Part shown: piece by piece, positions 24,977-33,916 of the stretch
How the letters are laid out: each line of letters opens with the position of its first letter
How positions within the stretch are numbered: the first letter of the stretch is position 1
DNA from: Chloroflexota bacterium
GTDB taxonomy: Bacteria; Chloroflexota; Dehalococcoidia; Lucifugimonadales; Lucifugimonadaceae
Direction: 5' to 3'
Length of the DNA stretch: 57,148 nt
Assembly: GCA_029262735.1 (NCBI GenBank)
Contig: JAJCYY010000028.1
Coordinates: 1-57,148 of the forward strand
Translations under genes and position numbers: made by a program
The notes under the pieces: generated by a model
Database searches by the model: none
The model's input: the letters and a program-made list of their open reading frames with translations, nothing else
What the model was told of the DNA's origin: nothing

Positions 24977-26044
24977 ATGAAACTTTCCGTACTCGATCAG
25001 TCGCCGGTTCTCTCCGGCGGTTCATCTGCCGACGCGCTGCAGGCGACGGTCGAACTTGCCTGCCTCGCCGATCGACTTGGATACAACCGGTACTGGCTGG
25101 CCGAGCATCACAACAGCAGCTCGCTTGCCGATGCCAGTCCTGAAGTTCTGATTCCGGTCGTTGCAGGCAAAACGAGCCGCATCAGGGTTGGTTCGGGCGG
25201 CGTCATGCTCACGCACTACGCACCGCTCAAGGTTGCCGAGATCTTTCGCATGCTGGCGACGCTGTTTCCTGGTCGCATCGACATGGGCCTCGGTAGAGCG
25301 CCCGGCAGCGATCACATGACCTCCGCCGCGCTCCAGACTGGTCCCATCACGTTTCCGATCGAGTCGTATCCCGATCAGGTTACCGATCTGCTCCGGTTTC
25401 ACCACGACTCCATGCCCGAAGGCCACCGCTTTAGCTCCATCCGCGCAACGCCTTCCGGACCGTCTGTCGCCGAGCCGTGGCTCCTGGCATCTTCATACGG
25501 CAGCATCTCATACGCCGCGGCCCTCGGCCTGCCGCTGTCCTTCGCTCACTTCATCGCTGATTCGTTCCACGACCAGATTTCGCTTTCGGGCGATCCCGAG
25601 GCTGACTCCGTTCGGCAGGAGTTCGGCGCAGGGCCTGAACTTGTCAGATGGTACAGAGACAACTTTCAACCGTCGGAGTACCTCGAGAAACCGGTTGTGA
25701 GCGTCGGAGTATCGGCCGTCTGCGCGGAGACGCCGGAAGAGGCGCGGAGACTGGGATTCACGCGTCGGTACACGAGGTTACGGCGCGACCAGGGCAAGCC
25801 GTTGGCTGGTGTGCCCTCTGAGGACGACCTTGCGGCGGTCGTGCTCAATGCGGCAGAGCAGAAGCTGATAGATATCTACGAAGAGCGGGCAATTGAGGGT
25901 GACCCGGCGCAGGTGAAGCAGAAGCTGGAACGCCTCGGAGCCGCGTACGGCACGGACGAGCTAATCGTCCTCACCATCACGCCATCCTACGAATCACGTG
26001 CGCGCTCGTATGAGTTGCTGGCCGAGGCATTCGGGTTGGGATAA
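24977..26044 (+). CDS. LLM class flavin-dependent oxidoreductase, group 1 luciferase-like
   Basis: A 355-residue luciferase-like protein starting MKLSVLDQSPV, the typical N terminus of the single-subunit group-1 subfamily (MsnO8/YhbW-like). YWLAEHHNSSSLADASPEVL, RVGSGGVMLTHYAPLKVAEIF and GRIDMGLGRAPGSD are the conserved FMN- and substrate-site regions. It probably acts as an FMN-dependent monooxygenase or reductase; the substrate is unknown. ATG at 24977. It is not a close paralogue of the 8.7-kb LLM gene: length and N terminus differ. Repeat copy 5 follows directly. Confidence 0.9.
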   Translation: MKLSVLDQSPVLSGGSSADALQATVELACLADRLGYNRYWLAEHHNSSSLADASPEVLIPVVAGKTSRIRVGSGGVMLTHYAPLKVAEIFRMLATLFPGRIDMGLGRAPGSDHMTSAALQTGPITFPIESYPDQVTDLLRFHHDSMPEGHRFSSIRATPSGPSVAEPWLLASSYGSISYAAALGLPLSFAHFIADSFHDQISLSGDPEADSVRQEFGAGPELVRWYRDNFQPSEYLEKPVVSVGVSAVCAETPEEARRLGFTRRYTRLRRDQGKPLAGVPSEDDLAAVVLNAAEQKLIDIYEERAIEGDPAQVKQKLERLGAAYGTDELIVLTITPSYESRARSYELLAEAFGLG

Positions 26045-26440
26045 CGCCCGTCATGCTGAACATGACCCTTCGACAAGCTCATGACGTGGTTGGATCTGAT
26101 GACATGATTACTAGATGTCTTGCGGACGCGGTAATTCTCCCTCCCAGATTCGGGTGCCCTCTGGGCGCGAGTTAGAGGGTGGGTCGCTCGGGCAAGTGAG
26201 TCAAGTTGGTCCTTCGAGCCGAAACGACCCTCACCGTCACCCTGCCCCTCGCCCGCAAGCGGGCACCCGAATTTGGGAGATGGGATTTGGCGATGATGTC
26301 AACAGAGCCAACTACATCCTGAGCTTGTCGAATGGATTGGTTCAGCATCTGCCAGGCGTTCCCGAAGACGTCAGTAAGATCCCTGCGACCCGCGAGCGGG
26401 TACCCCGGGTCGGGATGACACAAGCTACGATGGGATGACA
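26045..26440. repeat. Intergenic modular repeat, copy 5 (compound)
   Basis: Modules in order: TCATGCTGAACATGACCCTTCGACAAGCTCATGA, then CTCCCTCCCAGATTCGGGTGCCC, GAGTTAGAGGGTGGGT, ACGACCCTCACC, CCCGCAAGCGGGCACCCGAAT, and near the end GTAAGATCCCTGCGACCCGCGAGCGGGTACCCCGGGTCGGGATGAC, the inverse of the module in copies 1, 3 and 4. No gene is visible between the LLM and DHA2 genes. Confidence 0.7.
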
Positions 26441-26505
26441 CGAGCAACATCGAGGTGGCACGGGCCGGTTTGGGATGACATAAACCCAACCCATCCCGCC
26501 CATCG

Positions 26506-28104
26506 TCACGCTGTCTCCACCGCCGGCACCAGTTCCGGCTCCAACTCCGGCTCTCCCTCCGTCTCAACCTGGGTTGTTCGCATCTTCGAAGGCATCATGA
26601 GCACCGCCACTATCAGTGCCAGTGCAACGAAACCGAACGCGCCCCAGTATCCGACCTGGAGCGCCGAGACAAACGATTCGTTGGTCGATGCGATCACCTG
26701 TGCCGTGGTCGCGGCTGGCAATCCGACCGTCTCCGGGCCCGCGGCGACGATGCTGTCACCGATGCGCTCCACTGAATCGGCGCCAATCAGCCCCCGCAGC
26801 GCGTCCACAACATCGTTGCGATAGAAGTTCGTTACGAAGGTTCCAAGAATCGCAACACCGAGAGCCACACCAAGCTCCCGGCCAAGATCGTTTAGCGCAG
26901 AACCAACACCGGCATCGTTCACATCAACTGACGCCATCAACGTGTCGGAGACAGTTGGCATCACCATTCCGGCTCCGAGACCCATTAACAAAATCCCTAA
27001 CAGAGACACCCAGTAGGCCTGGTCGACGCTCACCTGCGCAAGAAATCCTGTGGCTGCCAGCACGATGACGGTTCCGATGATCACAACCGATTTCGGACCG
27101 ATCTTCGGAAGCAGTTTTGAACTCACGCCGGCCGCAACGATCATCGAACCGGTGACGGGAACTATCGCCAGGCCGGAAACGATCGCGCTACGTCCCTGCA
27201 CGAGTTGCAAGAACTGAGACATGAAGAAGAACACGCCCATCATGCCAAGGAATAGAATCATCAGGACCACGAACGGCCCCAGGATTTGCTTGTCGCGGAG
27301 GTACTTCATCGGCAGCATCGGGTGAGGGCTTGTGATCTCAACCCAGCCGAACGCAACGAGCAGCACTCCGCCGATGATGAACGAGCCGACGATCTGGGCA
27401 GAGGTCCAGCCTGCTTCGCCCCCCTGGATGATGGCAAAGACGATGGCCAGCACACCGGCGGTTCCCAGGATTCCACCCGGCAGGTCGACCGGTTCTTCTC
27501 TGCTGTCTCTCGATTCCGGAACGAACCGGGTTCCGATGAGGATTGCGGCGATGAACGGGATCTGAAGCCAGAAGACTGCCTGCCAGCCGATCTCATCGAC
27601 CAGCGCGCCACCTGCGGCAGGTCCGATTGCGAGGCCAATGCTGCTGACACCGGTCCAGATGGCGATCGCCTTCGCTCTCTCACCCCTGGGGAACACGTCG
27701 GTGATGATCGACAACGTTGAGGGCAGAGCCATCGCAGCGCCGAGCCCCTGGACGCTTCTCATTGCGATCAGGAATGAGGAGCTCTCTGCCAGCGCTGCGC
27801 CGACCGCGCCGAGTGCGAACACGACCATTCCACCTGTGAGCAGTCTCCTGCGGCCGAAGCGGTCGCCGATGCTTCCTCCGACGAGCAGAAAGCCTGCGAG
27901 GATCAGGCCGTAGGCGTTCACGATCCACTGCAGTGTCGAGTTTGTTGCTGTGAAATCACGCGCGATGGCTGGAGTTGCCGTGTTCACCACAGTGCCATCG
28001 AGGAACACCATCAGGGTCGTCAGTGATAGCACGGCCAGCACAAGGTTCTTCCGCACGGGTCGTTTCACATTCTCCGTTTCGCCAGTTATGTTGCTCGTAG
28101 TCAT
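26506..28104 (-). CDS. MFS transporter, DHA2 family (EmrB/QacA type), 14 TM
   Basis: A 532-residue drug:proton antiporter. It begins with a ~25-residue cytoplasmic stretch, then the first segment with MVFLDGTVVNTATPAIARDF (motif D1), GGSIGDRFGRRRLL (motif A) and about fourteen membrane segments; the extra central pair marks the DHA2 subgroup. A Glu/Pro-rich tail (EGEPELEPELVPAVE) ends the protein. I chose the ATG at 28104 (AGGTG upstream) over a TTG at 28128. It probably expels hydrophobic compounds. A second DHA2 gene lies at 30041-31594 and has the same overall architecture; the two are homologues, not recent copies. Confidence 0.92.
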   Translation of the reverse strand: MTTSNITGETENVKRPVRKNLVLAVLSLTTLMVFLDGTVVNTATPAIARDFTATNSTLQWIVNAYGLILAGFLLVGGSIGDRFGRRRLLTGGMVVFALGAVGAALAESSSFLIAMRSVQGLGAAMALPSTLSIITDVFPRGERAKAIAIWTGVSSIGLAIGPAAGGALVDEIGWQAVFWLQIPFIAAILIGTRFVPESRDSREEPVDLPGGILGTAGVLAIVFAIIQGGEAGWTSAQIVGSFIIGGVLLVAFGWVEITSPHPMLPMKYLRDKQILGPFVVLMILFLGMMGVFFFMSQFLQLVQGRSAIVSGLAIVPVTGSMIVAAGVSSKLLPKIGPKSVVIIGTVIVLAATGFLAQVSVDQAYWVSLLGILLMGLGAGMVMPTVSDTLMASVDVNDAGVGSALNDLGRELGVALGVAILGTFVTNFYRNDVVDALRGLIGADSVERIGDSIVAAGPETVGLPAATTAQVIASTNESFVSALQVGYWGAFGFVALALIVAVLMMPSKMRTTQVETEGEPELEPELVPAVETA

Positions 28105-28140
28105 CTCGCACCTGCTTTCTTCTGACAATGACTCGATGTG

Positions 28141-28260
28141 TTGTCATCCCGGCAGCGGGGTACCCGTTTACGGGTCGAGGCATCCTGTCGTCCAAGTGAG
28201 GTTGCCTGAGAGATTCTGAATCAAGTTCAGAATGACAAATTCTCCCGACGGGAGAAGGAT
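28141..28260. repeat. Intergenic modular repeat, copy 6
   Basis: Contains TTGTCATCCCGGCAGCGGGGTACCCGTTTACGGGT at its left end and CCTGAGAGATTCTGAATCAAGTTCAGAATGACAA at its right, the same end module as copies 1, 3 and 7. The remaining bases to 28490 form the leader of the Ldh-type gene, in which I see no further gene. Confidence 0.7.
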
Positions 28261-28490
28261 TCACAGAGTCCCACTGATCTAAACGACCGGGTGGGATTAC
28301 ACCTCTACCTGCGCTTCGTTTCCGTTCGTTGGAACTACGACGCACGGACCGGGCGCATTTCGACAGGATTTCTGACGCTACTTCGAGGCCGCCGTCCAAC
28401 GTTGCCAATTCGCGCAGCATCGTTCATCCTGCCTCAAGACCCTGCACCGGCGACGCAACACACTCCCCAGCCAGAGACAGACAGGACAAT

Positions 28491-29585
28491 ATGCTCGAAA
28501 GATTCCTTGTCCCGGAACAAGACCGTGTTTACGTCCAGAACGACAGGATGCATGCGGCAACCAACGCCATCTTCTCGAAGATGGGCCTTTCGGCTGCTGA
28601 CGCCAGGACTTCGGCGGACGCGCTGATGACGAGCGACCTCCGGGGTTGCGAGTCGCACGGCGTCTCCAACATGCTGCGGCGCTACGTCGAATGGTATGGA
28701 AAAGGCGAGATGAACCCGACTCCGAACATCAGGGTCACGCGCGAGTCGGACACGACAGCGAACCTCGACGGCGATGAGGGCCTCGGGTTGCATGTGCTTC
28801 CAAAGGCGACGGAGATGGCCATCGAAAAGGCGCGCAAGCATGGCACAGGAACGGTTGTCGTTCACAACTCGCGCCACATCGGCATGCTTGCCTATCACGC
28901 CATGATGCCGATGGAGCACGACATGATCGGCTGGTGCGTGACGTCAGGGAATCCGCTCAGCATGGTGCCGACGTTCGGTGCGGAGATGCGATTTGCAACG
29001 AACCCGTGGGCGTGGGCTATTCCTGCCGACAAAGAGGCTCCGTTCGTTTTCGACGTGGCGACGACGCAGGTTGCCGGGAACAAGCTGGCGCTTGCAGACC
29101 GCATCGGCGCACCGATGGAGCCGGCCTGGATCACAGATACGGACGGCGCGCCGGTCATGGAGCAGACGAAACTTCCTTCGAGAGATCAGTACATGATGCT
29201 GCCGTTTGGCGGCTCAAGGGAGCAGGGCTCGCACAAGGGCTACGGCTTTGCGGCAATTGCCGATGTGCTCAGCAACATCCTGTCCGGCACGGCTGCCGGG
29301 TTCCTGTTGCCGACGCAGCCACAGATGCTTAATCACTTTGTGCAGGCGATCAACATCGATGCGCTGACGGACGTTGGGAAGTTCAAGAGTGACATGGACG
29401 ATTTCTTGCGCGGTCTGCGAGAGACGAAGCCCGCGCCAGGCCACGACCGCGTTGTGTATGCCGGTCTGCCCGAGGCGGAAGAGACCAAGATTCGCCTGAA
29501 AGAGGGAATCCCGTACCACCGCGAGGTGATCGAATGGTTCGAGTCGATTCGTGAAGAGCTGGGGCTGGAGTACGAGCTGAGGTAG
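28491..29585 (+). CDS. Ldh family NAD(P)-dependent oxidoreductase (type-2 malate/L-lactate dehydrogenase)
   Basis: A 364-residue member of the malate/L-lactate dehydrogenase type-2 family, a fold unrelated to the Rossmann enzymes. Family marks: SDLRGCESHGVSNM, GLGLHVLPKATEMAIEKA, VVVHNSRHIGMLAYHAM with the conserved His, GNPLSMVPTFG, and FATNPWAWAIP. These enzymes reduce 2-oxoacids such as pyruvate, oxaloacetate or sulfopyruvate. The open frame begins at 28329, but the ATG at 28491 follows AGGA by six bases and begins at the family N terminus. The substrate cannot be fixed from sequence. Confidence 0.9.
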   Translation: MLERFLVPEQDRVYVQNDRMHAATNAIFSKMGLSAADARTSADALMTSDLRGCESHGVSNMLRRYVEWYGKGEMNPTPNIRVTRESDTTANLDGDEGLGLHVLPKATEMAIEKARKHGTGTVVVHNSRHIGMLAYHAMMPMEHDMIGWCVTSGNPLSMVPTFGAEMRFATNPWAWAIPADKEAPFVFDVATTQVAGNKLALADRIGAPMEPAWITDTDGAPVMEQTKLPSRDQYMMLPFGGSREQGSHKGYGFAAIADVLSNILSGTAAGFLLPTQPQMLNHFVQAINIDALTDVGKFKSDMDDFLRGLRETKPAPGHDRVVYAGLPEAEETKIRLKEGIPYHREVIEWFESIREELGLEYELR

Positions 29586-29726
29586 GGCGGCGGCCGGAGT
29601 GTGAGCCTCTGGACGGGTCTTGGCCTCTACCACGGCAATCACGACCACTAATCGGTAGTGTCATGATTTGAGTTCACCAGCCCCGCTGAGACTGGTGCCT
29701 GAGACTCGGAGACAGGGATAATCCGA

Positions 29727-29840
29727 ATGGGTCTGATGCTTATCGGAGGTCTGCTGTTGCTGGTTGCAGGCGCGGTTCTAGCTGGCCTGTGGAATTTCTG
29801 GGACTGGCTCAAAGAACGGAAAATCAGAAGTTCCAAATAG
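29727..29840 (+). CDS. Possible 37-residue single-pass membrane protein
   Basis: A short open frame, MGLMLIGG then a run of Leu/Val/Ala/Gly, ending WNFWDWLKERKIRSSK. It would make one transmembrane segment (about residues 4-24) with an aromatic belt and a basic tail, the usual plan of small stress-membrane proteins. CAGGGA lies about ten bases before the ATG. It sits between the Ldh gene and the duplicated sulfatase leader, and no larger gene overlaps it on the plus strand. Not recognised as a known family; it may be chance. Confidence 0.4.
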   Translation: MGLMLIGGLLLLVAGAVLAGLWNFWDWLKERKIRSSK

Positions 29841-29861
29841 GACACTGCCCATTAATCCCTC

Positions 29862-30040
29862 CGACTTGATTTTGCGCACGGTCGCATGCGATCTGTGGCG
29901 TCGGTTGGACGCAAGTGTTCCCACACCGGTCCTGTTCGCCACGAATATTGCTGCATCCGCCCGATCACACGCCACGAAAAACCGTTAACCCGAATCGGAA
30001 CAAACATGACGACCGATTCCACCTGTAAGAATCGTCGCCG
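29862..30040 (+). repeat. Diverged direct repeat of the sulfatase leader and start (copy A)
   Basis: This segment aligns with 31831-32008 in the same orientation at roughly four bases in five, starting CGACTTGATTT and running through TCTGTGGCG, CCTGTTCGCC, ATATTGCTGC, to the start codon and first ten codons of the sulfatase. The alignment stops where the C terminus of the DHA2 gene begins on the other strand. It is the upstream member of a pair flanking that gene. Confidence 0.8.
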
Positions 30041-30074
30041 TCAGGCCGCTTCCGCCTCGTTTTTCCCAGGGTAG
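30006..30074 (+). pseudogene. Remnant of a sulfatase start (first codons only)
   Basis: The open frame starts MTTDSTCKNRRRQ, nearly the same as MTTDSTSKNRRPN of the intact sulfatase at 31975, then runs out after 22 residues in DNA that encodes the end of the DHA2 transporter on the opposite strand. The upstream 140 bases are also shared. This looks like the 5' stub of a second sulfatase gene whose body was lost or replaced. Confidence 0.65.
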
Positions 30075-31594
30075 AACTTCGCCACTATTCCGGCGGTCAC
30101 AATGATCAGACCTGCTGCTGAGAAAAATGCAAGCGACATGCCGTCTGTGAAGGCGGTCGTGGCCGCGGCCACAAGTTTTTCAGCCTGCTCTGCCGGTTGA
30201 TTCGCCGCGACAGCCAGTGCGAACCCTATCGAGTCTTCTGCTTGCTCCGCAGCTTCAGGCGATAGTCCCTCAGTCGCATCGCCAAGACCGCTTCTGTAGC
30301 CGACTGCGAGCAGTGAACCCATGATTGCGATGCCGATAGCGCCTCCAACCTCTCGTGTGGTGTCGTTGACGGCCGAGCCGACGCCGGCCTTGTCCTGCGG
30401 CAGCGATGAAACGATGCCTTCGCTGGCCGGAGGCATCAGGGTCGCCATGCCAGCGCCCATGATGATGATTGGAATAACGACGATGCCGTAAGCGGTGTCG
30501 GCGTCGATCGTGCCCATCAGAGCCAGGCCAATCGATGCCAGCACCAGTCCACCGGGGATCGTCACCCTGGCGCCAAAGCGGCGTGCGAGGTTCACGCTGA
30601 GCGGTGCGAAGACGAAGAAGGTGCCTGTCAAAGGCAGCGTGCGCACGGCGGCCTGCAGAGGTGTGAGGCCCTGTGCGAACTGGAAGTACTGGACGATCAG
30701 GAAGAAGAACCCGAACATCGTCAGGAACACTATCGTTATCGACAGGCTGCCCATCGAAAAGCGCCGGAGACGGAAGAACCGGGGATCAAGCATTGGGAAC
30801 CTGGTGACCAGTTCCCATTTGACAAATCCACCGAGCAAAACTCCCGCAGCAACGAACGCAACCAGTGTTACCGGCTCGGTCCAGCCCCGTTCAGGACCTT
30901 CGATGATTGCGAAGAGGAGGGCACCGAGGCCGACGATTGATAGCAGAGCGCCGGGAGCATCCAGCTTTCGGTGCATGGAGTCACGAGATGTCGGAACGAT
31001 TGCGAGTGTCGCAATAAGCACCACTCCGGCTATCGGCACGTTGACGAAGAAGACGGAGCCCCACCAGAACTCTTCCAGCAACAGTCCACCGCCGAGAAGG
31101 CCAAGCGCTCCGCCCGCTCCGGCAAATGCTGTCCATATCGCAATCGCCCGTGAGCGCTCGGCCCTGGGGAACACAACTGTGATGATCGACAACGTTGCCG
31201 GCATGATCAGCGCAGCACCAATGCCCATCGCACCGCGCCAGATGATCAATGAGACGGCGGAGTTCGCATTGCTGGCTCCGATCGACGTTCCAAGCACGAT
31301 GATGAGACCGGCAATCAGGGCCTCACGCCGCCCAAGCCTGTCTCCGAGCGCACCTGCGGGAAGTAGAAAACCGGCGAACACCAGCGCGTATGAATCGACG
31401 ATCCAGAGCAGTTCGGTGCCGCTGGCGTTGAGTGCGTCGCGAATTGACGGAATTGCGAGGTTGAGTGAGCTGACAGCCGCCACGACCAGTATCAGGCTCA
31501 GGCACATCACGACCAGGATCCACCACCGCCGCGGATGCCCTTCGTAGTCGATTTCTCCGGCTTCGGGAGAATCGATAACGGCTGTATCAGTCAT
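30041..31594 (-). CDS. MFS transporter, DHA2 family, flanked by direct repeats
   Basis: A 517-residue, roughly 14-segment MFS exporter. Motif A-type loop GALGDRLGRREAL follows the second segment, motif C-like residues (AFAGAGGALGLLGGGLL) the fifth. The acidic N terminus (DSPEAGEIDYEGHPRRW) and the tail YPGKNEAEAA are cytoplasmic. I chose the ATG at 31594, preceded by GAGGTG; a GTG at 31600 adds two residues. It would export drugs or metabolites by proton antiport. The gene lies on the minus strand between two same-direction copies of a sulfatase leader, as if inserted into, or left after recombination at, a duplicated sulfatase locus. Confidence 0.92.
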   Translation of the reverse strand: MTDTAVIDSPEAGEIDYEGHPRRWWILVVMCLSLILVVAAVSSLNLAIPSIRDALNASGTELLWIVDSYALVFAGFLLPAGALGDRLGRREALIAGLIIVLGTSIGASNANSAVSLIIWRGAMGIGAALIMPATLSIITVVFPRAERSRAIAIWTAFAGAGGALGLLGGGLLLEEFWWGSVFFVNVPIAGVVLIATLAIVPTSRDSMHRKLDAPGALLSIVGLGALLFAIIEGPERGWTEPVTLVAFVAAGVLLGGFVKWELVTRFPMLDPRFFRLRRFSMGSLSITIVFLTMFGFFFLIVQYFQFAQGLTPLQAAVRTLPLTGTFFVFAPLSVNLARRFGARVTIPGGLVLASIGLALMGTIDADTAYGIVVIPIIIMGAGMATLMPPASEGIVSSLPQDKAGVGSAVNDTTREVGGAIGIAIMGSLLAVGYRSGLGDATEGLSPEAAEQAEDSIGFALAVAANQPAEQAEKLVAAATTAFTDGMSLAFFSAAGLIIVTAGIVAKFYPGKNEAEAA

Positions 31595-31830
31595 ACACAC
31601 CTCGTGTTAGGAATTTCTGTGATTCGAAGTTCGCTCACTCTTCGGCCGCGCGCCAACGGGACCATGAAAAGGAGACAAGAAGCGATCACACAACAGTTTA
31701 CGCAAATTGCGTTTGAAGTGCGGAGTCGCTGGCGTTCAGGTCAGGGCGCGCGCTTGTCCTATGGGCATCCGTCAGTACGCCTGTTCACGAGACTGGTTCC
31801 CCGATCAGGAGAGGCGGGAAGGGACTCTGG

Positions 31831-32008
31831 CGACTTGATTTCGCGGGCTGCCGCATGCAATCTGTGGCGGCGGTTGGGCGCAGGCGTTCACACACCGTTC
31901 CTGTTCGCCGCGTATATTGCTGCGACCGCCCGACCACAAGCCATGAAAAACCTTTAGCCCGGATCCGAAAAAACATGACAACCGATTCGACCAGCAAAAA
32001 TCGCCGCC
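31831..32008 (+). repeat. Diverged direct repeat of the sulfatase leader and start (copy B)
   Basis: The downstream member of the pair. It contains the intact sulfatase leader (a TATATT hexamer near 31913 could be its -10 element) and the first codons of the sulfatase gene. See copy A at 29862. The two copies are about 1.97 kb apart, start to start. Confidence 0.8.
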
Positions 32009-33294
32009 CGAACATCCTGCTCATCATGTCCGACGACCTGGGCTACGAGGCTATCGGCTGCAACGGCGGCACCTCATATGCGACACCGAGGCTCGATGCC
32101 CTGGCGGAATCCGGGATGCGGTTTGAGAACGCCCACGTTATGCCACTGTGCACGCCCACCCGCGTGGCTCTGATGACCGGCAAGTACAACTTCCGCAACT
32201 ACATCGGCTTCGGGCTCATTGCGCCTGAGGAGGTCACCTTCGGACACCTCATGTCGGACGCCGGTTACAAGACCTGTATTTCCGGCAAGTGGCAGCTGTA
32301 TTCATACAACCCGCCGGATGAGCACCCTGAGATGCGCAACAAGGGCCAGAAGATCGAGGACGCAGGTTTTGACGAGTTCTGCGTCTGGCACCCTCACCAT
32401 ACCGAGGACAAAGGGTCTCGTTACAAGGACCCGATCATTTATCAGAATGGTGAGTTCCTGAATGACATGGATGGCAAGTACGGTGATGACATCTTCGCCG
32501 ACTACATCACCGATTTCGCCGAGCGGAACCAGGATGATCCGTGGTTTGTGTACTGGCCGATGGCGCTGACGCATAGGCCGCTTGAGCCAACGCCTGACTC
32601 GCCTGAGTTCGCGGAGTTCCAGCCGCCTTCAAACAAAACCCTGGGCGGGAAGACCTGGGATGAGCTCGAGAACTGGCCCGATGACGCAAAGTTCTACAAG
32701 GACATGGTGGAGTACCACGACAAGCTGATTGGCCGAGTTGTCGACAGGCTTGAGGATCTGGGTCAGCGAGAGAACACGCTGATCGTCTACCTTGGAGACA
32801 ACGGCTCGCCAGTTGAGGTCTGCTCGATGATGCACCACCACACGGAGGTCTGTGGTGGGAAGGGCATGACGAAGGACCGCGGCACGCATGTCCCACTGAT
32901 CTGCAACTGGCCGAGCACGATTCCTGCGTCCGTAGTGCAGACCGACCTGATCGATAACTGCGATCACCTGCCGACGATTCTCGAGGCGGCAGGAGTGCCG
33001 GTGCCTGAGGGCTACGTAGTTGATGGCCGGTCGTTCCTGCCGCAGCTGAAGGGTGATGAAGGCGATCCGCGTGACTGGCTGTTCTTCCACTTCGAGCCGA
33101 TGAGCGGTCGGGTGCAGCGCCCGGCGCAGCGTTTCATACGCGATCACAGGTGGAAGCTGTACGAGGACGGACGGCTGTTCGACCTGAGCACCGACCCGGA
33201 AGAGGAAGTTGCACTACTCGACGAAGAAGACACGGCCGCTTCTCGCGAAACACGTCGGAGGCTGGAGCCGATCTTCGCGCAGATGGTGAGATGA
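31975..33294 (+). CDS. Sulfatase (formylglycine-dependent arylsulfatase-like)
   Basis: A 439-residue sulfatase of the alkaline phosphatase superfamily. The metal-binding start is PNILLIMSDDLGYEA (12-26) and the active-site motif is CTPTR (Cys59 to Arg63), the CxPxR form whose Cys is oxidised to formylglycine. A GKWQL motif (the usual GKWHL with Gln for His) and LIVYLGDNGSP with the second metal Asp-Asn follow. It should hydrolyse sulfate esters of sugars or aromatics. No signal peptide is seen, which suggests a cytoplasmic enzyme. ATG at 31975. The converting enzyme is not in the window. Confidence 0.9.
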   Translation: MTTDSTSKNRRPNILLIMSDDLGYEAIGCNGGTSYATPRLDALAESGMRFENAHVMPLCTPTRVALMTGKYNFRNYIGFGLIAPEEVTFGHLMSDAGYKTCISGKWQLYSYNPPDEHPEMRNKGQKIEDAGFDEFCVWHPHHTEDKGSRYKDPIIYQNGEFLNDMDGKYGDDIFADYITDFAERNQDDPWFVYWPMALTHRPLEPTPDSPEFAEFQPPSNKTLGGKTWDELENWPDDAKFYKDMVEYHDKLIGRVVDRLEDLGQRENTLIVYLGDNGSPVEVCSMMHHHTEVCGGKGMTKDRGTHVPLICNWPSTIPASVVQTDLIDNCDHLPTILEAAGVPVPEGYVVDGRSFLPQLKGDEGDPRDWLFFHFEPMSGRVQRPAQRFIRDHRWKLYEDGRLFDLSTDPEEEVALLDEEDTAASRETRRRLEPIFAQMVR

Positions 33295-33366
33295 CGGGCT
33301 GTTTGTGATCAGTGGGCGGCAGTGTCGACGCTGAGTTTGCTGGTAAACCGCCAGGAACGGAGTGCC

Positions 33367-33828
33367 GTGGTTCGATTCACGCTGGCGCTTCTATTGATTA
33401 CGGTCGCGGTTCTCAGCGCCTGTTCGTCGGACGGCACGCCTTCGACTGCGGTTCTGACCGAACTGAGTGAACTTGAGAGGGTTCGGCAGCTCTGGAACGA
33501 GAACGAGCCGGAAGCTTACCAGTACGTCATCACCTGGAGGTGTCTGTCGTGCACACCGCATGTGCCGGGCGAATCTGCGCTGGTGACGGTCGATAGCACC
33601 GGAATCAAGCATAGTGCCTCTACAGTGGGTGATGCGACCGGGTCCCGGCTGACTATCGCCGCGGCATTCGATTGGATCGTCGAGCTGGTGCTGCGAGACT
33701 TCTACCACCGACGAGAGATTTCATACGATCCCACATATGGCTATCCGGTTTCCGTCAGGGCGCAGGACAGCGTTGGCCACGGATTCGTACTGACTGTCAC
33801 CGATTTTCAGTTGGATGGTCCGGTCTGA
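33367..33828 (+). CDS. Lipoprotein of the DUF6174-like type
   Basis: 153 residues. The N terminus is a lipoprotein signal: hydrophobic FTLALLLITVAVL then the lipobox LSAC, so the mature protein is anchored to the membrane at that Cys. The body has LWNENEPEAYQYVITWRCLSC, a Trp/Tyr-rich strand ending in CxxC, as in DUF6174 proteins of unknown function. I chose the GTG at 33367, which has GGAG five bases upstream; the frame reaches a GTG at 33322. It follows the sulfatase by 72 bases and may share its transcript. Confidence 0.75.
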   Translation: MVRFTLALLLITVAVLSACSSDGTPSTAVLTELSELERVRQLWNENEPEAYQYVITWRCLSCTPHVPGESALVTVDSTGIKHSASTVGDATGSRLTIAAAFDWIVELVLRDFYHRREISYDPTYGYPVSVRAQDSVGHGFVLTVTDFQLDGPV

Positions 33829-33916
33829 GCATCGGCTCGGGAAACGACTCCCGAACCTGCATCGGGCTGAACTACCACTCTCACCGGTAGCGCAGCCCGA
33901 CCTTAGTCAACGAGCG

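Noticed and set aside
30495..31547. A 350-codon plus-strand open frame
   Set aside because: It is antisense to the DHA2 exporter gene and gives a Ser/Pro/Arg-rich product without a recognisable fold.
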